Of a DNA stretch of 64,000 nucleotides, positions 1 to 8,840 are shown one piece after another. Each line of letters opens with the position of its first letter. Positions within the stretch are counted from its first letter, which is position 1. Origin of the DNA: Streptomyces sp. NBC_01217 (GTDB taxonomy: Bacteria; Actinomycetota; Actinomycetes; Streptomycetales; Streptomycetaceae); contig NZ_CP108538.1 of the NCBI RefSeq assembly GCF_035994185.1, positions 2,852,001 to 2,916,000 of the forward strand, given 5' to 3'. Under the pieces are notes generated by a model, which saw only the letters and a list, made by a program, of their open reading frames with translations, searched no databases and had not been told where the DNA came from. A program made the position numbers and the translations under genes.

Positions 1-52
1 CGGCTTCGGGGCGGGTCTCGTCTACGCCGCGACGGTCGTTACTCTCCCCTAG
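1..52 (+). CDS. fabH: 3-oxoacyl-ACP synthase III, C-terminal end (partial)
   Basis: Only the last 16 codons and the TAG stop (50-52) are in the window; the frame starts at base 2. The tail reads GFGAGLVYAATVVTLP, which is the conserved FabH C-terminus around the last active-site strand. FabH starts fatty-acid chains by condensing acyl-CoA with malonyl-ACP. Its position 63 bp upstream of acpP and fabF matches the Streptomyces fabD-fabH-acpP-fabF operon. The identification depends on a short tail plus context. Confidence 0.8.
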   Translation, partial: GFGAGLVYAATVVTLP

Positions 53-115
53 GCACACCAGGCCTTTCGGCCCGGACGTCCAAACCCTGCAGATAAACAC
101 CGAAGGAGCGCCAAC

Positions 116-364
116 ATGGCCGCCACTCAGGAAGAGATCGTGACCGGTCTCGCCGAGATCGTCAACGAGATCGCCGGTATCCCGGTCGAGGACGTCCAGC
201 TGGACAAGTCCTTCACCGACGACCTGGACGTCGACTCGCTGTCCATGGTCGAGGTCGTCGTCGCCGCCGAGGAGCGCTTCGACGTCAAGATCCCCGACGA
301 GGACGTCAAGAACCTCAAGACGGTTGGCGACGCCGCCAGCTACATCCTCAAGCACCAGGCCTGA
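116..364 (+). CDS. acpP: Acyl carrier protein of fatty acid synthesis
   Basis: An 82-residue acidic protein that carries growing acyl chains on a phosphopantetheine arm in the cytoplasm. The attachment serine is Ser41 in the DVDSLSMVE motif, and the length and helical acidic pattern are normal for AcpP. A clear ribosome site (AAGGAG at 103-108) precedes the ATG. It lies between fabH and fabF, so it is the housekeeping carrier rather than a polyketide ACP. Confidence 0.97.
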   Translation: MAATQEEIVTGLAEIVNEIAGIPVEDVQLDKSFTDDLDVDSLSMVEVVVAAEERFDVKIPDEDVKNLKTVGDAASYILKHQA

Positions 365-441
365 TCAGGCCGGCTCCTGTGTCGCCACCCGGCGGTGGCG
401 CCGCTGATTCACGACCCTCTACACGTGGAGAAGATTTTCCA

Positions 442-1704
442 GTGAACTCGACCAATCGCACCGTGGTCGTCACCGGTATCGGCGCAACCACTCCGCTGGG
501 TGGCGACTCGGCGTCGACCTGGGAAGGTCTGATGGCCGGTCGTTCCGGCGTCAAGCCTCTCGAGGGCGAACGTTTCGCCGAACTGCCCGTCCGGATCGCC
601 GCCCTCGCGGCCGTCGACCCGGGCGACGTCCTGCCCCGTCCGCTCGCCCGCAAGCTGGACCGCTCGGCGCAGTTCGCGCTGATCGCGGCCCGCGAGGCGT
701 GGGCGGACGCCGGCTTCACCGGCAAGGCCGGTGAGGACGACACGATCCAGCCCGAGCGGCTGGGTACGGTCATCGCCTCCGGTATCGGTGGCGTGATCAC
801 CCTGCTCGACCAGTACGACGTGCTGAAGGAGAAGGGCGTACGCCGCGTCTCCCCGCACACCGTGCCCATGCTCATGCCCAACGGCCCGGCCGCCAACGTC
901 GGCCTGGAGGTCAACGCCCAGGCCGGTGTGCACACTCCGGTCTCCGCCTGCGCCTCGGGCGCGGAGGCGATCGGGTACGCCGTCGAGATGATCCGCACCG
1001 GCCGTGCCGATGTGGTTCTCGCCGGTGGCACCGAGGCGGCCATCCACCCGCTGCCGATCGCCGCGTTCGCCAACATGATGGCGATGTCCAAGAACAACGA
1101 CGAGCCCGAGAAGGCCTCGCGTCCGTACGACACGGGCCGTGACGGCTTCGTCCTCGGCGAGGGCGCCGGCGTCGTCGTCCTGGAGTCCGCGGAGCACGCC
1201 GCCGCGCGGGGCGCCAAGATCTACTGCGAGGTGCTGGGCCAGGGGCTGTCCGCGGACGCCCACCACATCGCGCAGCCCGAGCCGACCGGTCGCGGCATCG
1301 CCGCCGCGATGCAGAACCTGCTGGACCAGACGGACCTCAAGCCGTCGGAGGTCGTGCACCTCAACGCGCACGCCACGTCGACGCCGCAGGGCGATGTCGC
1401 GGAACTGAAGGCGCTGCGCAAGGTGCTGGGCGACGACCTCGACCATGTCGCGATCTCCGCGACGAAGTCGATGACCGGTCATCTCCTCGGTGGCGCGGGC
1501 GGCATCGAGACCGTCATGACGGTCCTGGCGCTGCACCACCGGATGGCTCCGCCCACGATCAACGTGGAGAACCTCGACGACGCGGTGGAGGCGGACATCG
1601 TGCGCGATGAGCCGCGGCCGCTGCCGGAGGGGTCGATCGCCGCGATCAACAACTCGTTCGGGTTCGGTGGGCACAACGTGGTTCTGGCGTTCCGCAGCGT
1701 CTGA
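442..1704 (+). CDS. fabF: 3-oxoacyl-ACP synthase II
   Basis: A 420-residue elongating ketosynthase that condenses malonyl-ACP with acyl-ACP in the type II fatty acid synthase. The Cys-His-His triad is visible: Cys170 in SACASGAEA, His310 in NAHATSTPQGD and His347 in MTGHLLGGAGG; the C-terminal NNSFGFGGHN motif is also present. The reading frame is open upstream to 379, but GTG at 442 is preferred: a GGAG at 427-430 precedes it and translation begins just ahead of the conserved VVVTGIG strand. It is the last gene of the fab operon and is followed by a strong hairpin. Confidence 0.95.
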   Translation: MNSTNRTVVVTGIGATTPLGGDSASTWEGLMAGRSGVKPLEGERFAELPVRIAALAAVDPGDVLPRPLARKLDRSAQFALIAAREAWADAGFTGKAGEDDTIQPERLGTVIASGIGGVITLLDQYDVLKEKGVRRVSPHTVPMLMPNGPAANVGLEVNAQAGVHTPVSACASGAEAIGYAVEMIRTGRADVVLAGGTEAAIHPLPIAAFANMMAMSKNNDEPEKASRPYDTGRDGFVLGEGAGVVVLESAEHAAARGAKIYCEVLGQGLSADAHHIAQPEPTGRGIAAAMQNLLDQTDLKPSEVVHLNAHATSTPQGDVAELKALRKVLGDDLDHVAISATKSMTGHLLGGAGGIETVMTVLALHHRMAPPTINVENLDDAVEADIVRDEPRPLPEGSIAAINNSFGFGGHNVVLAFRSV

Positions 1705-1727
1705 CGCACGGTCCGCCGCTGGTACGC

Positions 1728-1764
1728 CGAGGCCCGCTTCCCCCTCTCGGGGAGGCGGGCCTCG
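1728..1764. terminator. Bidirectional hairpin terminator after fabF
   Basis: Two 16-base arms (1728-1743 and 1749-1764) pair with a single G-U and a 5-base loop. The hairpin sits 23 bp beyond the fabF stop and about 100 bp beyond the convergent DUF3145 gene, so it can separate the two transcripts. There is no T-run, as is usual in Streptomyces. Confidence 0.75.
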
Positions 1765-1803
1765 TCCGCTGCGCGGGGCTTTCCCCGACCCGCCCCTTCC
1801 CGA

Positions 1804-1853
1804 ACCGGGGCTCTGCCCCGGACCCCGCGCCTCAAACGCCGGCGAGGCTGGAA
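1804..1853. repeat. Dispersed Streptomyces intergenic palindromic repeat
   Basis: The stretch holds a short palindrome (CCGGGGCTCTGCCCCGG at about 1806-1822) followed by the CTCAAACGCCGG-type tail ending near GGCTGGA. From memory, near-identical elements are scattered in many Streptomyces genomes between convergent genes. Only one copy is recognised in this window, so the repeat status rests on recall. Confidence 0.5.
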
Positions 1854-1868
1854 TTCACGCCGGGGGAC

Positions 1869-2363
1869 TCACACCACCTGGTGCAGCCACCGCACCGGCG
1901 CGCCCTCCCCCGCGTGGCGGAAGGACTCCAACTCGTCGTCCCACGGCTTGCCGAGCAGCTTGGCGATCTCGGCCTCCAGGTCGGTCTCGCCCCGCACCGA
2001 CCGCGCCAGCGCCGCCCGCAGCCGGTCCTCGGGCACCAGGATGTCGCCGTGCATGCCGGTGACCGCGTGGAAGATGCCCAGCCCGGGCGTGGAGCTGTAG
2101 CGCTCGCCCTCCGACGTGGGACTCGGCTCCGCCGTCACCTCGAAGCGCAGCAGATCCCAGCCCCGCAGCGCGGAGGCCAGCTTCGACGCCGTGCCGGGCC
2201 GGGCCTGCCAGGAGAACTCGGAGCGCCAGGTGCCCGGCGCGGCAGGCTGTCTGATCCAGTCCAGTTGTACCCGCACACCGAGGACACCCGCCACCGCCCA
2301 TTCGACATGGGGGCAGAGCGCGCGCGGTGCGGAGTGAACGTACAGAACTCCACGTGTCGTCAC
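1869..2363 (-). CDS. DUF3145 family protein
   Basis: A 164-residue cytoplasmic protein of unknown function, of the actinobacterial DUF3145 type. It has no signal or membrane segment; the N-terminus GVLYVHSAPRALCPHVEWA and the LGIFHAVTGMHGDI stretch are the recognisable conserved parts. The start is GTG at 2363 with GGAGG seven bases ahead. It converges on fabF, an arrangement I recall from other Streptomyces. No enzymatic role is assigned. Confidence 0.85.
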   Translation of the reverse strand: MTTRGVLYVHSAPRALCPHVEWAVAGVLGVRVQLDWIRQPAAPGTWRSEFSWQARPGTASKLASALRGWDLLRFEVTAEPSPTSEGERYSSTPGLGIFHAVTGMHGDILVPEDRLRAALARSVRGETDLEAEIAKLLGKPWDDELESFRHAGEGAPVRWLHQVV

Positions 2364-2714
2364 CGGGACCTCCAGTGTGGGACGAAGTTCGCCTTCCCCA
2401 GCGGCCTCGCGCCCGTACCGTCGCTTCTCGGCCGGTTCCCGAGGTTGTCATCAGTAAACAGCATCGGGGTGAATCTCCTGAAAAGGGACAGTATGTGACG
2501 TGATGTGATTTACAGAAAGCCACCCGAGTGGAGCCGGGTGAGGGAGCGCGCCGCTGGTTCGACGAGGAAAAGTTACCGCGCGGCGGCGTCCGAGGTGTGA
2601 CGTACCGTCGGTCCTGGGCCCATCATTCGCTCAGCTTTCACCCTGCCGAGCACCCGGGCCGTCCGACCGGTGCCACGAGGGGTTGCCGGGGGCATAACCG
2701 AGGGGAACCCAGGG
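2364..2714. other. Divergent intergenic region, DUF3145 / GDSL lipoprotein
   Basis: About 350 bp between two divergent starts. The 2485-2520 part (GTGACGTGATGTGATTTAC) is less GC-rich than its surroundings and is the most likely place for promoters. No gene, repeat or riboswitch-like structure is evident. Confidence 0.4.
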
Positions 2715-3632
2715 ATGCAGGATCGTTCCGCCCGCCATCGTTCGCGTATCGCGGCCGCTGCCCTGGCGGCGGTCTCGTTGCTCGGCACGGCCGCTCTGAC
2801 CGGCTGCGACTCCGGCCGGGACGGGACGACGAAGGGCGCGGCGGCCGAGCAGCGGCGGCCGCCCGCCAAGCGGGGCCCCGTGTGGGACCGCAGTCCGAAG
2901 TCGGTGGCCGCCGTCGGCGACTCCATCACCCGCGGTTTCGATGCCTGTTCGGTGCTGGCGGACTGCCCGGAGGTGTCCTGGGCGACCGGTACGGACAGCA
3001 GGGTGCGCAGCCTCGCCGTGCGACTGCTCGGGAAGTCGGGGGCTGCCGCGCGCAGCTGGAACCACGCCGAGACGGGCGCCAGGATCGCGCAGTTGCCGGA
3101 GCAGATGGCGCTGGCCGCGAAGGAGAAGCCGGAGCTGGTGACGGTGATGATCGGCGCCAATGACGCCTGCCGGGACACGGCGCGCTTCATGACGCCGGTG
3201 GCGGACTTCCGGGCGTCGTTCGAGGCGTCGATGCGTCAGTTGCGGTCCGGGGCACCGAAGGCGCAGGTGTACGTGTCGAGCGTGCCGGATCTCAAGCGGC
3301 TCTGGTCGACGGGGCGCGGCAACGAGCTGGGCAAGCAGATCTGGAAGCTGGGGATCTGTCAGTCGATGCTGGGTGACGCGGACGACATGAGCGCACGCGC
3401 CGTGGCCCGGCGCGCCTCGGTGCAGGAGCGGGTCGTGGCGTACAACGACGCGCTGCGGGAGGTCTGCGCGAAGGATCTGCGCTGCCGTTACGACGGCGAC
3501 GCGGTCTTCGACTACGCGTTCACCGGCAAGCAGCTCAGCCAGTGGGACTGGTTCCACCCGGGGCGGAACGGGCAGGCGCGGCTGGCGGAGATCGCCTACC
3601 GCAATGTCACTTCGGCCAGGCCTCCGGCGTAG
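2715..3632 (+). CDS. SGNH/GDSL-family lipoprotein hydrolase
   Basis: A 305-residue exported lipoprotein: a basic N-terminus, hydrophobic segment (11-29) and lipobox LTGC with Cys31. The SGNH hydrolase blocks are all present: GDS with the nucleophile Ser70 (GDSITRGFD), GANDAC in block III and DWFHPG in block V carrying the catalytic Asp-His. It probably acts on an ester substrate (lipid or acetylated polysaccharide) outside the membrane; the substrate cannot be read. ATG at 2715 is chosen because a GAGGGGAA ribosome site precedes it and it gives a proper signal peptide. It lies directly upstream of galM. Confidence 0.88.
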   Translation: MQDRSARHRSRIAAAALAAVSLLGTAALTGCDSGRDGTTKGAAAEQRRPPAKRGPVWDRSPKSVAAVGDSITRGFDACSVLADCPEVSWATGTDSRVRSLAVRLLGKSGAAARSWNHAETGARIAQLPEQMALAAKEKPELVTVMIGANDACRDTARFMTPVADFRASFEASMRQLRSGAPKAQVYVSSVPDLKRLWSTGRGNELGKQIWKLGICQSMLGDADDMSARAVARRASVQERVVAYNDALREVCAKDLRCRYDGDAVFDYAFTGKQLSQWDWFHPGRNGQARLAEIAYRNVTSARPPA

Positions 3633-3643
3633 GGTCCGTGATC

Positions 3644-4642
3644 ATGGACACAGGTTCGAGCACGGTGACGCGTGCGGAAGAGTTCGGCACCCTCGCGGAC
3701 GGCACCGTCGTGCACCGCTGGACGCTGGAGCGGGACGGTACGCGGGTGCGTGTCCTGACGTACGGCGGCATCGTGCAGTCGGTCGAGGTGCCCGGCAGGG
3801 ACGGGGTGCGGGCGGGCGTCGCGCTCGGGCTGCCGGATCTCGCGGGGTACGAGACGTACCGCGGTCCGTATTTCGGCGCGCTGGTCGGGCGGTACGCGAA
3901 CCGGATCGGCGGTGCCTGTTTCGAACTGGACGGGCACACACACCGGGTGACGCGCAACGAGGGGCGCAATCATGTGCACGGCGGGGCCCTGGGCTTCGAC
4001 AAGCGCGTGTGGCGGGCGCGGGCGGTGCCGGACGGCGTAGAGCTGTCCCTGGTCTCCGAGGACGGCGAGGAGGGCTTCCCGGGGCGCCTGACGGTGTCGG
4101 CGACGTACACCCTGGACGGGGGCGGGGCGCTGCGGATCGCGTACCGGGCGACGACGGACGCGCCCACGGTGCTGAACCTGACGAACCACACGTACTGGAA
4201 TCTCGCGGGCGACGACAGCGGCAGCGCGCTCGGGCAGGTGCTGCGGATCTCGGCCGGGCGGATCACCCCGGCGGACGCGGAGTCGCTGCCGACGGGCGAG
4301 TTCCTGCCGGTGGACGGGACGCGGTTCGACTTCCGCGAGCCGAAGCCGGTCGGTGCGGGCTACGACCACAACTTCGTGCTGGACGGGGCCGGACCGGGCC
4401 CGGTGGCCGAGCTGTACGACGCGGCGTCGGGGCGCGTCCTGACCGTCAGCACGACGGAGCCGGGGATGCAGTTGTACACGGCGGACCACTTCGACGGGTG
4501 GCCGTTCGGCCCGTGCGCCGGGATCGCGCTGGAGACCCAGCACTTCCCGGACTCCCCGAACCGGCCCGAGTTCCCGAGCACGGTGCTTCGGCCGGGCGAG
4601 GAGTACGTGTCCACGACCGTGTACGGATTCGCGGTGCGCTGA
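3644..4642 (+). CDS. galM: Aldose 1-epimerase (galactose mutarotase)
   Basis: A 332-residue mutarotase that interconverts alpha and beta anomers of aldoses. Visible motifs are the substrate histidines in RNHVHGGALG and LTNHTYWNLAG, and the catalytic Glu in GIALETQHFPDSPNRP near the C-terminus. Length is normal. The start is ATG 3644, or GTG 3638 two codons earlier, just after the stop of the GDSL lipoprotein (3632), so the two are probably co-transcribed. Confidence 0.92.
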   Translation: MDTGSSTVTRAEEFGTLADGTVVHRWTLERDGTRVRVLTYGGIVQSVEVPGRDGVRAGVALGLPDLAGYETYRGPYFGALVGRYANRIGGACFELDGHTHRVTRNEGRNHVHGGALGFDKRVWRARAVPDGVELSLVSEDGEEGFPGRLTVSATYTLDGGGALRIAYRATTDAPTVLNLTNHTYWNLAGDDSGSALGQVLRISAGRITPADAESLPTGEFLPVDGTRFDFREPKPVGAGYDHNFVLDGAGPGPVAELYDAASGRVLTVSTTEPGMQLYTADHFDGWPFGPCAGIALETQHFPDSPNRPEFPSTVLRPGEEYVSTTVYGFAVR

Positions 4643-4799
4643 CATGCCCTGACGACGGGAGCCGAGAACCCTCGATCATGACATGACCTGCGGCGACGCC
4701 TGTACGACAAGATCGATAAGCCCCACCTGCGGGTGATTTCCGGGTGATCTACGCGCGTTCGGGCAAAGGGCACGGTCCCGGGCGCCTCAGGGTGGCGGC

Positions 4800-6755
4800 A
4801 TGACTTCGAAGCCTGCTGGACCTTCCTCCGGCCTGCCCTCCCGCCGCACCATGATCACGGGCGCCGCCGCCGGTGCCGCCGCCCTCGCCACGACCGCCGC
4901 GGGCTCCGCGCAGGCCGTCGCTCCGGCCGCCCTCGGCGCCCCCGCCGCATCCGGTACCGCGCTCGCCCCCGCGGCCACCGGTTCGGACTGGGACGCCTGC
5001 CTGGCCATCGCCCGCGCCATCCTCGTACGCGACGAACAGGACCAGCCGCTGGTCCCCGCCTACCGCGACATCCTGTTGTCCAAGGGCCTGCCGCGCAGCC
5101 GCAAGGATCCCAAGAAGGTGCTGGTCGTCGGCGCAGGCCCGGCCGGGCTCACCGCCGCCCATCTGCTGCGCGGCGCCGGGCACACCGTCACCGTGATCGA
5201 GGCCAACGGCAACCGCGTCGGCGGCCGGATCAAGACCTTCCGCAAGGGCGGCCACGAGAACGCGAAGGCGCCGTTCGCCGACCCGAAGCAGTACGCCGAG
5301 GCCGGTGCCATGCGCATCCCCGACAGCCATCCGCTCGTGACCGGGCTCATCGACAGCTTCGGTCTGAAGCGCCGCCGCTTCTATCTGGTCGATGTCGATG
5401 CCGAGGGCCGCCCGGCGAACCGCACCTGGATCCATGTCAACGGCATCCGGATGCGCAAGGCCGACTACGCGCAGAAGCCGCAGGCGGTCAACCGCTCGTT
5501 CGGGGTCCCCGCGGCGTTCGAGAACAAGACCGCCGCGCAGATCGTGCGGGATGCCTTCGCACCCGTGCGCAAGGAGTTCGAGGGCAAGGAGGGCCGCGAG
5601 CTCGTCGAGGGCTGGGCGCGGGTCATCCAGCAGTACGGACACTGGTCGATGTTCCGCTTCCTGACCGAGGCGGCCAAGCTCGACGAGCGCACCATCGACC
5701 TCATCGGCACGGTCGAGAACCTCACCTCGCGGCTCCATCTCGCCTTTGTGCACAGCTTCATCGGGGCCTCCCTGATCAGCCCGGACACCGCGTTCTTCGA
5801 GCTGCCGGACGGCACCGCAACCCTGGCCGACGCGATGTACAAGCGGGTCAAGGACCTCGTGCGGCTGGACCGCCGGGCCACCAGGATCAGTTACGGCACG
5901 GACAGCGTCCGGGTGGAGACGGTGTCCGAGGGCAAGAACGGCAGGCCGCTCGTGCGCGAGACGTTCACCGGCGACCGGGCGATCATCACCGTGCCGTTCT
6001 CCGGGCTGCGTCACATCCCCGTCGCCCCCGCGCTCTCGTACGGCAAGCGGCGCGCGATCACCGAGATCCACTACGACGCGGCGACCAAGGTGCTGCTCGA
6101 ATTCAGCCTCCGCTGGTGGGAGTTCGAGGAGGAGCAGTGGAAGACCGAGCTGGAGAGGATCAGGCCCGGTCTGTACGACGACTACCGGCTGGGCAAGGCG
6201 CCGGCCGACGGTTCGCTGCTGGGCGCCCATGCCTCCGTACCGCGCGGTCATCTCCCGCCCAACCAGCGCGTGCACTACGCGGCGTACCGCGCCACCGCCC
6301 GCAACCAGCCCGAGGCGGCGCATGTCATCGGCGGCGGATCGGTCACCGACAACGCCAACCGCTTCATGTTCCAGCCGTCCCACCCGGTCGAACGGAGCGC
6401 GGGCGGTGTCGTCCTCGCCTCGTACAGCTGGGCCGACGACGCGCTGAAGTGGGACTCGCTGGACGACGACGAGCGCTACCCGCACGCCCTGGGCGGGGTG
6501 CAGGACGTGTACGGGCAGCGCATCGAGGTCTTCTACACGGGTGTCGGCGCCACCCAGTCGTGGATGCGTGACCCGTACGCGTACGGCGAGGCCTCGGTGC
6601 TGCTGCCGGGCCAGCACACCGAGCTGTTCGCCGATGTGCGCTCGGTCGAGGGGCCGCTGCACTTCGCGGGCTGCCACACCTCGATCAAGCCGGCCTGGAT
6701 CGAGGGGGCCGTGGAGTCGGCGGTCAGGTCCGCGCTGGAGGTGCACACCAGCTGA
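4800..6755 (+). CDS. Tat-exported flavin L-amino-acid oxidase
   Basis: A 651-residue FAD amine oxidase. A twin-arginine signal (SRRTMITG then an Ala-rich stretch ending near residue 45) sends it out folded. The dinucleotide site [17 protein letters not shown], the [10 protein letters not shown] motif and the [12 protein letters not shown] tail define the flavin monoamine oxidase fold. From recall, the middle resembles Streptomyces L-glutamate oxidase ([29 protein letters not shown] and [13 protein letters not shown] segments). It should deaminate an L-amino acid, releasing ammonia and hydrogen peroxide. Cys625 replaces the Glu normally seen in the FAD-contacting FAGEH motif. The ribosome site is weak (AGGGTGG before the ATG). 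Confidence 0.87.
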   Translation: MTSKPAGPSSGLPSRRTMITGAAAGAAALATTAAGSAQAVAPAALGAPAASGTALAPAATGSDWDACLAIARAILVRDEQDQPLVPAYRDILLSKGLPRSRKDPKKVLVVGAGPAGLTAAHLLRGAGHTVTVIEANGNRVGGRIKTFRKGGHENAKAPFADPKQYAEAGAMRIPDSHPLVTGLIDSFGLKRRRFYLVDVDAEGRPANRTWIHVNGIRMRKADYAQKPQAVNRSFGVPAAFENKTAAQIVRDAFAPVRKEFEGKEGRELVEGWARVIQQYGHWSMFRFLTEAAKLDERTIDLIGTVENLTSRLHLAFVHSFIGASLISPDTAFFELPDGTATLADAMYKRVKDLVRLDRRATRISYGTDSVRVETVSEGKNGRPLVRETFTGDRAIITVPFSGLRHIPVAPALSYGKRRAITEIHYDAATKVLLEFSLRWWEFEEEQWKTELERIRPGLYDDYRLGKAPADGSLLGAHASVPRGHLPPNQRVHYAAYRATARNQPEAAHVIGGGSVTDNANRFMFQPSHPVERSAGGVVLASYSWADDALKWDSLDDDERYPHALGGVQDVYGQRIEVFYTGVGATQSWMRDPYAYGEASVLLPGQHTELFADVRSVEGPLHFAGCHTSIKPAWIEGAVESAVRSALEVHTS

Positions 6756-6794
6756 CCCGGGGTCCGGCGGGCGTCGCTCAGCGGGCCGGGGTCT

Positions 6795-7405
6795 TCAGTG
6801 CCCTCCCAGGCCCAGGGTGACGCCCAGGCCGACGAGCACCGATCCGATGGTCCGGTTGAGGGCCTTCTGCCACCTCAGCATCGCGGTGCGCAGTCGCGCG
6901 TTCGAGAAGAACAGCGCGACCACGCCGAACCAGCCGAGGTGCGCGGCGGACATGAACAAGCCGTATCCGGCCTGCTGCCACAGGCCGGTGGTCGGCCCGA
7001 CGACCTGGGTGAAGGTCGACACGACGAAGAGCGTGGTCTTGGGGTTCAGCGCATTGGTGAGGAAGCCGGTGCGCAGGGCCCCGAGCCGGGTCAGCCCGGG
7101 CGCGGAGTCCAGGTCGACGCCGATGTCGCTGCGGGCCAGGAAGGTCCGCACCCCGATGTAGACGAGATAAGCCGCGCCGATCAGCTTGATCGCGGTGAAC
7201 AGGGCGGTCGAGGACGCGATCAGCAGCCCGACGCCGAGCATCGTGTACGTGACGTGGACAGCACGCCCGCGGCGACTCCGACGGCGGACAGCAGTCCCGT
7301 CGTACGCCCGTGGAGGCAGCTGTTGCGGACGACCATCGCGAAGTCCGCGCCCGGACTGATCACGGCGAGGACGGTGATGGCGGCGACGGCGATGATCTCG
7401 GTCAT
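6795..7405 (-). pseudogene. LysE/RhtB-family amino-acid exporter, frameshifted
   Basis: The N-terminal part (from ATG 7405: MTEIIAVAAITVLAVISPGA...) and the C-terminal part (HVTYTMLGVGLLIASS... to the TGA at 6795) are in different frames. Loss of one base near 7258-7262, where CTGTCCAC on the coding strand would be CTGGTCCAC, would restore a continuous protein of about 203 residues with the LysE pattern of six membrane segments. The SPGADFAMVVRNS motif is typical of the family. It follows the EI24 gene by 14 bp with a good GAGGAGACC ribosome site. Either a real inactivating mutation or a sequencing error. Confidence 0.85.
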
Positions 7406-7419
7406 TGCGCGGGGTCTCC

Positions 7420-8205
7420 TCAGTCCTTGTCGAGGGTGTACGGGGTGGGGATCCGGTCCCCGTCCTCCTCGGGCGCCACCAGATCACGGGCCAGCAGAGT
7501 GGCTCCGGCGACGGCGCCCGGCATCAGGAACACGGCGACGAACGGGACGAGGAAGGCGAGTCCCAGCGGTACGCCGAAGCCGAGGGTCAGCATGCGGCGG
7601 CCACGCAGCAGCACCAGCCGGTCCTTCAGGACCATGCCGCGGCGCTGGAGCGCGACGGCGGTGAGTTCCTCGGCGAGGAAGTAGCCGGTGACACAGAACC
7701 CGATCACGGGCACGACGGTCTGGCCGAGGACCGGAATGAATCCGAGGGCGAAGAGCAGCACCGCGTACAGCCCCACCCGCGCCAGGACGCGGATGCTGTC
7801 GCGGGCGGAGATCCACAGTTCCCGCCAGAGCGGCAGCCCGGACTCGGGGACCCCGCCGCCCTCCGTGCGGTCGACCTGCTCGGAGAGGGACTCGTAGAAG
7901 GGCTGGCCGACCAGCAGCGTCACGGCGGTGAACGTGATCACGGCGAGGAAGAGCCCGAGGACGAAGACCAGCACGGTCAGGGTGGTGCGCAGCAGGCCGA
8001 GCCAGGGTGATGACCAGTCGTCGGCGAAGGGGGTCGCCCAGGCCACCAGGTCGTCGGCGCCGTAGCCGAGGCCGACGAGCGCCGCCGCGTACAGGACGAG
8101 CGTGATGAGTCCGGGCAGCAGCCCGAAGCCGAACCAGCGTCCGTGCCCGCCGGCCCACCGCTGTCCCTTTATCAAGTAGCCGAAGCCCGCCCCTAGATCA
8201 CGCAT
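7420..8205 (-). CDS. EI24 domain membrane protein
   Basis: A 261-residue integral membrane protein with four to six hydrophobic segments. It has the EI24/CysZ pattern: GxGYLIKGQRW at the start, a long loop with VGQPFYESLSEQVD near residue 100, and the GPVIGFCVTGYFLAEEL-like segment. CysZ relatives import sulfate; whether this one does is unknown. It is the first gene of a short minus-strand pair with the damaged lysE. Confidence 0.85.
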   Translation of the reverse strand: MRDLGAGFGYLIKGQRWAGGHGRWFGFGLLPGLITLVLYAAALVGLGYGADDLVAWATPFADDWSSPWLGLLRTTLTVLVFVLGLFLAVITFTAVTLLVGQPFYESLSEQVDRTEGGGVPESGLPLWRELWISARDSIRVLARVGLYAVLLFALGFIPVLGQTVVPVIGFCVTGYFLAEELTAVALQRRGMVLKDRLVLLRGRRMLTLGFGVPLGLAFLVPFVAVFLMPGAVAGATLLARDLVAPEEDGDRIPTPYTLDKD

Positions 8206-8263
8206 GGCGTCAGGGTACTGGTGGGGCGGGGGCGGCCTGCGCCGCGGTGTGCGTGCTGTACGG

Positions 8264-8299
8264 CCGAGGGCCGCACCCGGTCGGGGGTGCGGCCCTCGG
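8264..8299. terminator. Hairpin terminator after ohr
   Basis: A perfect 15-bp stem (8264-8278 with 8285-8299) around a 6-base loop, located 24 bp beyond the ohr stop and before the EI24 start, so ohr is transcribed as a separate unit. Confidence 0.8.
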
Positions 8300-8322
8300 T
8301 CTGTTGCGGGCGGTGCGAGCGG

Positions 8323-8751
8323 TCAGGCGACCGACAGCTCGACCTTGATGTTGCCGCGCGTGGCGTTCGAGTACGGGCACACCTGGTGGGCCTTCTCGAT
8401 GAGCGACTGCGCGGTGGCGGTGTCGACGTTCGGGATGGTCGCAACGATCGCGACCTGAAGACCGAAGCCGCCCTCGGCGGTCTTGCCGATGGAGACCTCG
8501 GCGGTCACCGTGGAGCCGGAGATGTCGGCCTTCTCCTGACGGGCCACGACGCCGAGGGCGCCCTGGAAGCAGGCGCTGTAGCCGGCCGCGAAGAGCTGCT
8601 CCGGGTTGGTGCCCGCGCCGCTTCCGCCCATGGCCTTGGGCGGGTTGACGACGACGTCGAGATTGCCGTCGTCGGACGAGACGCGGCCGTCACGGCCGTT
8701 CTCCGCGGTGGCGACGGCGGTGTAGGCGACAGTGATGTCCTGAATGGCCAT
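8323..8751 (-). CDS. ohr: Organic hydroperoxide resistance protein (Ohr/OsmC family)
   Basis: A 142-residue thiol peroxidase that reduces organic hydroperoxides. The two catalytic cysteines are Cys61 (YSACFQGAL) and Cys125 (HQVCPYSNATRGN), and the conserved Arg is in the N-terminal half. The motif HxxCPYSNATRGN separates Ohr from OsmC. The start is supported by AGAAGGAA ahead of the ATG. The marR gene about 1.3 kb away is an OhrR candidate by position only; a different target gene lies next to it. Confidence 0.95.
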   Translation of the reverse strand: MAIQDITVAYTAVATAENGRDGRVSSDDGNLDVVVNPPKAMGGSGAGTNPEQLFAAGYSACFQGALGVVARQEKADISGSTVTAEVSIGKTAEGGFGLQVAIVATIPNVDTATAQSLIEKAHQVCPYSNATRGNIKVELSVA

Positions 8752-8840
8752 GCCGGAAATTCCTTCTGCTGTGCGCCGCGACTCGCGCCCACGATCGCGA
8801 CGGCCTGCGGATGAGCCTAGCGGGTGCGCCGGAGCATCCG

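Noticed and set aside
4749..6746. A 665-codon open frame antisense to the amino-acid oxidase
   Set aside because: Composition is shadow-like and it covers exactly the oxidase coding region, whose motifs are clear.
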